From: an uncultured Gemella sp.
Lineage (GTDB): Bacteria > Bacillota > Bacilli > Staphylococcales > Gemellaceae
Reading direction: 5' to 3'
Assembly (NCBI GenBank): GCA_947254465.1
Contig: CAMYEU010000038.1
Span: 1 to 11,041, forward strand
DNA: 11,041 nucleotides
Of the stretch, positions 5,655 through 11,041 are shown in pieces. A model generated the notes under the pieces. It saw only the letters and a list, made by a program, of their open reading frames with translations, did no database searches and had not been told where the DNA came from. Position 1 is the stretch's first letter; every line of letters begins with the position of its first letter. The position numbers and the translations under genes are program-made.

Positions 5655-7106
5655 TTATTCGTTATCTAATTGCATGTAAACAACTTGAGTAGTTAAGTAT
5701 TCTTCTAAACCGTGTTTACCATCTGCTCCACCGATACCAGATTTGCGACGTCCAGCGTGGAATCCTTGCATTGCTTCGAAGTTTTCACGGTTAATGTATG
5801 TTTCACCAAATTTTAGACCATTTACTGCTTTAAATGCAGTATTTAAGTTAGTAGTATAAACTGATGAAGTTAATCCGTATTCTGAATCGTTAGCGTATTC
5901 TAATACTTCTTCTAAAGTTTTGAATGTAGCGATTGGAATTACAGGGCCGAATGTTTCTTCTTTCATGATGTTCATTTCGTTAGTTACGTCAGTTAATACA
6001 GTAGGACCAAAGAAGTATCCAACTTGATTTTCATCGCGAGTTCCACCGTAAGATAGAGTAGCACCTTGTTTAACCGCGTAAGCAACTTTTTCTGAAACTG
6101 TATCTAAAGCACGTTTTTCAATAAGTGGTCCATAATCTACGCCACCTTCTTTATTAGGATCACCAAATTTAACTTTATCAAGTTCTGCGAATAATAATTT
6201 TTCAAATGCATCTTTAATATCTTCGTGTACGTATACTCTTTCTGCACAGTTACATACTTGTCCAGAGTTAATTACACGAGAAGCTACGATTGCTTTTGCA
6301 GCAAGATTTAAGTCTGCGTCTTTGAATACGATAGCTGGTGCTTTTCCTCCAAGTTCTAGAGAAACATTAGTAATGTTTTCAGCTGCAGCTTTCATAACTT
6401 CTTGTCCAGCTGTTAAGCTACCTGTTAAGCTCACTAATCCAACTTTAGGGTTAGAAGCTAATCTATTTCCAACTACAGATCCAAGACCGTGAACAATGTG
6501 AAGAACACCTTTAGGAAGTCCTACTTCTACACAAATTTCAGCGAAAATATCTGCGTTAATTGGTGTTAATTGGCTAGGTTTAATAACGATTGTATTACCT
6601 GTTAATAAAGCTGGTGCCGCTTTTCTAGCGATTAAGAAGAATGGGAAGTTCCAAGGTAGGATACCAGTAGTTACTCCGTGAGGGCGTTTAAATAGGAAGA
6701 TATGTTCATCTTTCCTATCACTTTGAATAATTTCTCCTTCGTATCTTCTAGCCCACTCAGCCATATAATCTAAATAATCAGCTGTAAATAATACTTCAAC
6801 TTTAGCTAAATCGAAAGTTTTACCACCTTCGTTAACGATAGTTTGTGTAATTTCTGGTTCGCGTTCACGAATACGATCCGCAATTTTTCTTAAGTATGCT
6901 CCTCTTTCGACAGCTGGTAATTTCTCCCAATCACGTTGTACAACTTCAGCAATATCGATAGCGCGGTCTACATCTTCTTTTGAAGAAGAAGGTACTTTTG
7001 CGATAACTTCTTCTGTAGATGGATTTAGCACGTCAAGATAATCGTAATTTGAATTATTTTCGAATTCCCCGTTGATAAAATTTTTTAAAACTTTAACTTC
7101 ACTCAT
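5655..7106 (-). CDS. aldA: Aldehyde dehydrogenase, AldA type (lactaldehyde/glycolaldehyde dehydrogenase)
   Basis: NAD-dependent cytoplasmic dehydrogenase of the ALDH superfamily (483 residues). Catalytic residues are visible: Asn153 in PWNFPF, the general base Glu251 in LELGGKAP, and the nucleophile Cys285 in SGQVCNCAER. From memory, several long blocks match E. coli AldA almost exactly, including the YMAEWARRYEGEIIQSD region (114-130), GILPWNFPFFLIARK, the RVINSGQVCNCAERVYV region and FGETYINRENFEAMQGFHAG. AldA oxidises L-lactaldehyde from fucose or rhamnose breakdown, and glycolaldehyde. The ATG at 7104-7106 is 9 bases after AAGGAG (7116-7121). It stands alone with its own promoter, cre-like site and terminator, and no fucose or rhamnose genes are in the window, so the physiological substrate is uncertain. 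Other ALDH substrates remain possible. Confidence 0.92.
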   Translation of the reverse strand: MSEVKVLKNFINGEFENNSNYDYLDVLNPSTEEVIAKVPSSSKEDVDRAIDIAEVVQRDWEKLPAVERGAYLRKIADRIREREPEITQTIVNEGGKTFDLAKVEVLFTADYLDYMAEWARRYEGEIIQSDRKDEHIFLFKRPHGVTTGILPWNFPFFLIARKAAPALLTGNTIVIKPSQLTPINADIFAEICVEVGLPKGVLHIVHGLGSVVGNRLASNPKVGLVSLTGSLTAGQEVMKAAAENITNVSLELGGKAPAIVFKDADLNLAAKAIVASRVINSGQVCNCAERVYVHEDIKDAFEKLLFAELDKVKFGDPNKEGGVDYGPLIEKRALDTVSEKVAYAVKQGATLSYGGTRDENQVGYFFGPTVLTDVTNEMNIMKEETFGPVIPIATFKTLEEVLEYANDSEYGLTSSVYTTNLNTAFKAVNGLKFGETYINRENFEAMQGFHAGRRKSGIGGADGKHGLEEYLTTQVVYMQLDNE

Positions 7107-7136
7107 AGTTTAGTTCTCCTTTTTCTTTTTTTGATA

Positions 7137-7150
7137 AGTAAGCGTTATCA
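7137..7150 (-). promoter_or_regulatory. Candidate cre site (CcpA operator) for aldA
   Basis: The minus strand reads TGATAACGCTTACT, one mismatch from the catabolite-responsive element core TGWAARCGYTWNCW as I know it, with the central CG intact. It is centred about 12 bases downstream of the predicted aldA transcription start, where CcpA usually represses. The same bases are part of a palindrome TGATAA-N7-TTATCA (7132-7150), so a different dimeric repressor is also possible. Glucose repression would suit an alternative-carbon aldehyde dehydrogenase. Confidence 0.5.
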
Positions 7151-7162
7151 CTACTTGCTAAC

Positions 7163-7191
7163 ATTATATATTATGAAAAAGTATAAATCAA
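7163..7191 (-). promoter_or_regulatory. Sigma-A promoter of aldA
   Basis: On the minus strand TTGATT (7186-7191) is followed after 17 bases by a perfect TATAAT (7163-7168). Transcription should start near 7156, giving a leader of about 50 bases that contains the cre-like palindrome. Confidence 0.8.
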
Positions 7192-7263
7192 GTGTTTTAT
7201 TTGAGTTTTTGATATATATTTATGTATTTAAAGATTGATTTGAATAATTTTAATAAAAAAATT

Positions 7264-7333
7264 GTATATATATTTTTGGGGGGAATAAGTGTTAACTACT
7301 GAGGATGATGAAAAACTAAAAAAATATACATAC
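7264..7333. repeat. Imperfect AT-rich inverted repeat between aldA and gnd
   Basis: The 447-base gap between the divergent aldA and gnd genes (7107-7553) holds their promoters and this structure. Arms 7264-7277 and 7320-7333 are complementary at 13 of 14 positions; the odd pair, 7268/7329, would be a U-G wobble in minus-strand RNA. They enclose 42 bases that begin with a run of six G (7278-7283), unusual in this AT-rich stretch. I see no gene, no U-tract typical of a terminator and no known family. The rest of the gap shows nothing else I can name. Confidence 0.35.
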
Positions 7334-7493
7334 CTGTAATATAGCAAATAAAACGTATACATAAAAGAGAGATATTGTTTATTTTCTAAAAATATGTTTT
7401 TGTACTTGTTACAGATTAATATTAAATTTTATATTTAACACATTAAGTAACTAAAGTAAATAATAAGAAAAAATTTTCTCGAGTAAAATTATT

Positions 7494-7522
7494 TCCAAAT
7501 TCAATATGTTTAGTGGTATAAT
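7494..7522 (+). promoter_or_regulatory. Promoter of the gnd-zwf operon (extended -10)
   Basis: A perfect TATAAT at 7517-7522 is preceded by the extended -10 TG (7514-7515). The -35 region at the right distance (TCCAAA, 7494-7499) is poor, as is common with extended -10 promoters. The gnd ribosome binding site GGAGG (7542-7546) follows. Confidence 0.7.
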
Positions 7523-7553
7523 CTTAGGTAAGAAATAATTTGGAGGTTCATCA

Positions 7554-8966
7554 ATGAAACAGAATATAGGAGTTATTGGTTTATCAGTAATGGGAAGTAA
7601 CTTAGCTTTAAATATCGCGGACAATGGATTCAAAGTTGCGGTATTTAATAGAACAACAACAGTTGTTGATAAAATGCTAGAGGAGCACCCACACAAAAAT
7701 GTAGTAGGAAGATACTCACTACAAGAACTAATTGACGGTCTAGAAAAACCTAGAAAAGTTGTTTTAATGGTTAAAGCTGGGTTTGCTGTTGACAGTTTAA
7801 TAGAACAATTAACACCTCTACTAGAAAAAGGTGATATTATTATCGATGGAGGAAACTCTTTCTTCAAAGATACTCAAAGAAGATACGATTTATTATTAGA
7901 AAAAGGAATCAACTACTTCGGTGTTGGTGTATCAGGAGGAGAAGAAGGTGCAAGATTTGGTCCTGCTTTAATGCCTGGTGGAGATGAGAAGGCGTATGAA
8001 GAAATTCGTCCAATTTTAGAAGCTATTGCAGCTAAAGTGAACGGTGTTCCTTGCTGTAGCTACACTTCGACTGGTGGGGCAGGTCACTATGTGAAAATGG
8101 TTCACAATGGTATTGAGTATGGAGATATGCAATTAATCTCTGAAGCTTATAAAGTTCTTAAACACTTAGGTGGATTTACTAATGAAGAATTACAAGAAAC
8201 TTTTGAAGAGTGGAATAAAGGTGAATTAGAATCTTATCTAATTGAAATCACTGCAAATATCTTCAAAGTTAAAGAAGAAGATGGAAGCTACTTAGTAGAT
8301 AAAATCTTAGATAAATCTCAACAAAAAGGTACAGGAAAATGGACTAACGAACAAGCTATCGATTTAGGAATTGATGTATCAGTTATTACAGCTGCCTTAA
8401 ATGGAAGATATATGTCAAACCTTAAAGAAGAACGTGTTCGTGCTGAACAAGAATTCACTCGTAAACCTTACGTAGTTGTAGAAGATAAAGAAAGATTAAA
8501 AAATATTGTAAAAGATGCATTATTTATTTCGAAAATTGTATCATATGCACAAGGATTTAAATTGCTACAAGCTGCTGAAAAAGAATACAACTGGACTTTT
8601 GATTATTCACAAATTGCTAAAATTTTCCGTGGTGGATGTATTATTCAAGCGAAAATTTTACAAAACATTATTGAAGCGTACCAAAATAATCCAAAATTAG
8701 AAAACTTAATCTTTGATCCATTCTTCAAAGAAGTAATCGAAACAAGACAAGATAGTTTACGTGAAGTTGCTGCATTAGCAATTACTAACAGATTACCACT
8801 AAGTGCTATGACATCTGCAGTTTCATACTTAGATATCTACACTACAGCGAACAGTGGTGCTAACTTAATTCAAGCACAACGTGACTATTTTGGAGCACAT
8901 ACTTTTGAAAGAACAGATAAAGAAGGAAGTTATCACTATGACTGGGTTGGAAACAATGGAAAATAA
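7554..8966 (+). CDS. gnd: 6-phosphogluconate dehydrogenase, decarboxylating (NADP+)
   Basis: The enzyme oxidatively decarboxylates 6-phosphogluconate to ribulose-5-phosphate with formation of NADPH, the last step of the oxidative pentose phosphate branch. The 470-residue protein matches the usual length of the long form. The N-terminal Rossmann fold shows GLSVMG (9-14) and NRT (32-34), the latter fitting NADP preference. The catalytic segment GAGHYVKMVHNGIEYGD contains Lys181, His184, Asn185 and Glu188. The all-helical C-terminal part ends with the substrate-binding region QAQRDYFGAHTFER. The ATG is 7 bases after GGAGG. The end overlaps the start of zwf, so the two are probably co-transcribed and translationally coupled. 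Its product, ribulose-5-phosphate, is also a substrate of RibBA encoded elsewhere in this window. Confidence 0.98.
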   Translation: MKQNIGVIGLSVMGSNLALNIADNGFKVAVFNRTTTVVDKMLEEHPHKNVVGRYSLQELIDGLEKPRKVVLMVKAGFAVDSLIEQLTPLLEKGDIIIDGGNSFFKDTQRRYDLLLEKGINYFGVGVSGGEEGARFGPALMPGGDEKAYEEIRPILEAIAAKVNGVPCCSYTSTGGAGHYVKMVHNGIEYGDMQLISEAYKVLKHLGGFTNEELQETFEEWNKGELESYLIEITANIFKVKEEDGSYLVDKILDKSQQKGTGKWTNEQAIDLGIDVSVITAALNGRYMSNLKEERVRAEQEFTRKPYVVVEDKERLKNIVKDALFISKIVSYAQGFKLLQAAEKEYNWTFDYSQIAKIFRGGCIIQAKILQNIIEAYQNNPKLENLIFDPFFKEVIETRQDSLREVAALAITNRLPLSAMTSAVSYLDIYTTANSGANLIQAQRDYFGAHTFERTDKEGSYHYDWVGNNGK

Positions 8967-10329
8967 AACAGCTATAACACTTTTTGGGGGGACAGGAGAC
9001 TTAACATATAGAAAACTGTTACCTGCATTATATAACTTAAACGCATTAGGTAAATTAGCCGATGATTTTAAGATTGTTGTGATAGGTCGTAGAGCATACA
9101 CACAATCAGATTATATTGATATTGCTCGTACTTGGGTTAAAGAATACGCTCGTACAAAATTTGATGATGAACAATTCGATGTATATGCTAAGAGAATTAT
9201 TTATTTCAAAATGGATATGACAAATGAAGATGATTATGAAATGTTACAAAAGTTTTATACTGAACAAGATATTCAAAATCATGTATATTACTTTGCAGTA
9301 GCACCTTCGTTCTTCATAACTATTACAAATGGACTTAAAAAACATTGTTCTGAAAATAATGCGAAGGTTATTATAGAGAAACCATTCGGAGAAGATTTAG
9401 AAAAAGCTGGATTATTAAATGATGAGCTAGCAAAATTCTTTGATGAAAATGAAATTTATCATATCGACCATTATTTAGGTAAAGAAATGATTCAAAACAT
9501 TCTTTCTTTACGTTTTGAAAATATAATTTTCAAAGGTATTTGGAATAAAGACTTTATCGAAAATGTTCAAATTACTGCGGCTGAAACAGTTGGAGTTGGA
9601 ACAAGAGCGAGCTACTATGACAAGAGTGGCGCTTTAAAAGATATGGTTCAAAATCATTTATTACAAGTGTTATCGCTAGTAGCGATGGAAGAACCTAAAG
9701 AAACAGGAAGCCGTGGTATTCACGAAAGTCAATATAATCTTCTTGCTTCACTTAAACCGATTGAGGATGTTCACGAAAGTTTAGTAATGGGACAATATGA
9801 AGGGTATCTTCAAGAGGAGAATATTCCAGTTGATTCTAAGACAGAAACTTATGCAGCGCTAAAATTATTTGTAGATAATGAGCGTTGGCAAGGTGTTCCA
9901 TTCTTTATCAGAACTGGTAAAAAACTAGAAAAAAGAGAAACACAAGTAGTAGTTCAATTTAAGGCTGTTGGATCATCTCCAGGTAATGTATTAATAATAA
10001 AAATTCAACCCGAAGAAGGTGTGTATTTCCAATTTAATGCTAAAAAACCAGGGACTGAACAAGATTTACAACCTATTTCATTAGACTTCTGTCAAAGTTG
10101 TATTTTAGAAAATATAATAAATACGCCAGAGGCTTATGAAAGACTATTAGATGCTTGCTTTAGAGAAGATAGAGCGTTATTCTCTCAATGGAACCAAATA
10201 GTTGCTTCATGGACATTTGTTAATGAATTAATAGCTAAGTATGAAGAACAAGGTTCTCCATTATATACTTATGAACAAGGATCAAAAGGTCCTAAAGAAG
10301 CCGACGAATTGGTTAATTGGGTTAAATAG
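8938..10329 (+). CDS. zwf: Glucose-6-phosphate 1-dehydrogenase
   Basis: The enzyme oxidises glucose-6-phosphate to 6-phosphogluconolactone with NADP+, the entry step of the oxidative pentose phosphate pathway. Seen in the sequence: the nucleotide-binding motif LFGGTGDLTYRKLLPAL near the N terminus, the active-site motif IDHYLGKE (His178 in this numbering), YYDKSGALKDMVQNH with the probable catalytic His, and the late FFIRTGKKLEKRETQVVVQF. The start is uncertain. ATG 8938 has AAGGA 10 bases upstream and overlaps gnd by 29 bases. ATG 8956 (MENKTAITLFGG) gives an N terminus closer to relatives but has only a weak ribosome binding site. An earlier start at 8881 would add residues read from conserved gnd sequence and is unlikely. 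The length of about 458-464 residues is slightly short for the family (near 485-490). No lactonase gene is nearby. Confidence 0.95.
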   Translation: MTGLETMENKTAITLFGGTGDLTYRKLLPALYNLNALGKLADDFKIVVIGRRAYTQSDYIDIARTWVKEYARTKFDDEQFDVYAKRIIYFKMDMTNEDDYEMLQKFYTEQDIQNHVYYFAVAPSFFITITNGLKKHCSENNAKVIIEKPFGEDLEKAGLLNDELAKFFDENEIYHIDHYLGKEMIQNILSLRFENIIFKGIWNKDFIENVQITAAETVGVGTRASYYDKSGALKDMVQNHLLQVLSLVAMEEPKETGSRGIHESQYNLLASLKPIEDVHESLVMGQYEGYLQEENIPVDSKTETYAALKLFVDNERWQGVPFFIRTGKKLEKRETQVVVQFKAVGSSPGNVLIIKIQPEEGVYFQFNAKKPGTEQDLQPISLDFCQSCILENIINTPEAYERLLDACFREDRALFSQWNQIVASWTFVNELIAKYEEQGSPLYTYEQGSKGPKEADELVNWVK

Positions 10330-10332
10330 ATT

Positions 10333-10378
10333 ATTAAATGTATTGTGTGAGTAAACTCATGCAATACATTTAATTTTT
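10333..10378 (+). terminator. Intrinsic terminator after zwf
   Basis: A perfect 13-bp stem pairs 10333-10345 with 10362-10374, with further GAGT/ACTC pairing near the loop. A T-tract follows at 10374-10378, just after the zwf stop codon (10327-10329). It ends the gnd-zwf transcript. Confidence 0.9.
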
Positions 10379-10411
10379 ATAATATGAAAGTAGGATGTCA
10401 GAATTACAAAG

Positions 10412-10440
10412 TTTACGATATCAGATAAGTGTAGTATAAT
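10412..10440 (+). promoter_or_regulatory. Sigma-A promoter of the carbonic anhydrase gene
   Basis: TTTACG (10412-10417) is separated by 17 bases from a perfect TATAAT (10435-10440), after the zwf terminator and about 40 bases before the next start codon. Confidence 0.72.
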
Positions 10441-10482
10441 GAAAAGATGAATAAAAATAGAGAGTTTGAAAAGGAGCAATAA

Positions 10483-10996
10483 ATGAGACTTTTAGATTCA
10501 ATGTTAGAGTATAATGAATATTTTGTGAAATTTGAGGAATATCAAAAGTATAAAACTGAAGATAAATATCCTGCAAAGAGAGTAGTGATGTTTACATGTA
10601 TGGATACAAGATTAGTCGAGTTAGCAACAAAATCCCTAAACTTATCTTCAGGAGATGTGAAAGTAGTAAAGAATGCTGGTGCAATCTTAACGCATCCATA
10701 CGGTTCAATAATGAGAAGTTTAATAATAGCGGTTTATATGCTAAAAGCAGATGAGATTATCGTTATGGGACATCATGATTGTGGTATGCAAAATATAGAT
10801 ACTAATTTAATTATGGAAAAAATGCAGAATAGAGGTGTAGGGAAGGAAACCTTAGATATTCTGCAGTATTCAGGACTTGATTTAAGTTCATGGTTACATG
10901 GTTTTGATGATGTTAATGAAAGTGTAGCTCATGACGTCGATATGATAACGAAACATCCATTGATTCCGAAAGATGTACCAGTTCACGGATTAGTTA
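10483..10996 (+). CDS. Beta-class carbonic anhydrase (3' end missing at the contig edge)
   Basis: Zinc enzyme that interconverts CO2 and bicarbonate in the cytoplasm, commonly needed to supply bicarbonate for carboxylases. The 171 genomic codons show the zinc and dyad motif TCMDTR with Cys39, Asp41 and Arg43, and the second zinc motif GHHDCGM with His97 and Cys100. These fit the small beta/YtiB-like type of about 185-195 residues, so roughly 15-20 residues are missing. The ATG at 10483 is 6 bases after AAGGAG (10471-10476). The gene is not broken in nature: the reading frame simply runs from genomic sequence into sequencing adapter at 10997, so any longer translation is artificial. It has its own promoter and is probably transcribed separately from zwf. 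Confidence 0.93.
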
Positions 10997-11041
10997 CTGT
11001 CTCTTATACACATCTCCGAGCCCACGAGACATCTCAGGATC
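10997..11041 (+). other. Illumina Nextera i7/Read 2 adapter (not genomic)
   Basis: Bases 10997-11030 are the reverse complement of the Nextera Read 2 adapter, starting with the mosaic end CTGTCTCTTATACACATCT. Bases 11031-11038 (ATCTCAGG) match the i7 index I know as N715, and 11039-11041 fit the start of the P7 oligo. Genomic sequence ends at 10996. Confidence 0.98.

Noticed and set aside
7289..7339. Tiny GTG-start ORF of 16 codons after a GGGGGG run
   Set aside because: The G-run is not a proper ribosome binding site, the start codon is weak, no convincing promoter precedes it and the product shows no pattern. Chance is the simpler explanation.
7406..7434. Possible second gnd promoter (TTGTTA, 17 bases, TTATAT)
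   Set aside because: Both boxes are weak matches in very AT-rich DNA, and the extended -10 promoter at 7517-7522 is much better placed.
7451..7867. 138-codon minus-strand ORF across the gnd start, with other opposite-frame ORFs inside rib, NSS and gnd genes
   Set aside because: They run antisense or out of frame to genes with clear catalytic motifs, and have no ribosome binding sites or recognisable composition of their own.

Overview
The window looks like a complete assembly contig from a low-GC, AT-rich Gram-positive bacterium (Bacillota, class Bacilli). The signs are strong AGGAGG-type ribosome binding sites, TTGACA/TATAAT promoters, U-rich intrinsic terminators, a ribDEBAH operon behind an FMN riboswitch, and a CcpA-type cre site. 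A Gemella-like organism is my best guess from the protein style, but the sequence alone does not prove it. Both ends (1-43 and 10997-11041) are untrimmed Illumina Nextera adapter and index bases, not genome.

Layout. On the minus strand, 3763 down to about 68 is one riboflavin operon: promoter, FMN riboswitch, riboswitch-controlled terminator, ribD, ribE, ribBA, ribH, final terminator. The four genes are tightly packed, with overlaps or ribosome binding sites embedded in the previous stop codon. They supply every recognised enzyme step from GTP and ribulose-5-phosphate to riboflavin except the phosphatase step.

Also on the minus strand, 5479 to about 3770 holds an NSS-family sodium:amino-acid symporter gene. 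Its leader of about 270 nt is the most interesting part of the window. It has a strong promoter and a 17-residue leader peptide with a good ribosome binding site and aromatic codons near its end (Tyr-Phe-Phe-Val-Pro-Phe-stop). A chain of six mutually exclusive RNA pairings follows, ending in a terminator-like hairpin just before the gene. This fits ribosome-mediated transcription attenuation by Tyr/Phe supply, and would suggest the transporter imports aromatic amino acids.

Next, at 7191-5615 (minus), is a single-gene unit for an AldA-type (lactaldehyde/glycolaldehyde) dehydrogenase, with its own promoter, a cre-like site just downstream of the promoter, and a terminator.

On the plus strand, 7494-10378 is a gnd-zwf operon (6-phosphogluconate dehydrogenase and glucose-6-phosphate dehydrogenase). 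The genes overlap and give the two NADPH-producing steps of the oxidative pentose phosphate pathway; no phosphogluconolactonase gene lies between them. After a terminator, a separate promoter drives a beta-class carbonic anhydrase gene that runs into the adapter at the right edge. Overall the gene content is ordinary core metabolism; the unusual material is in the leader RNAs.
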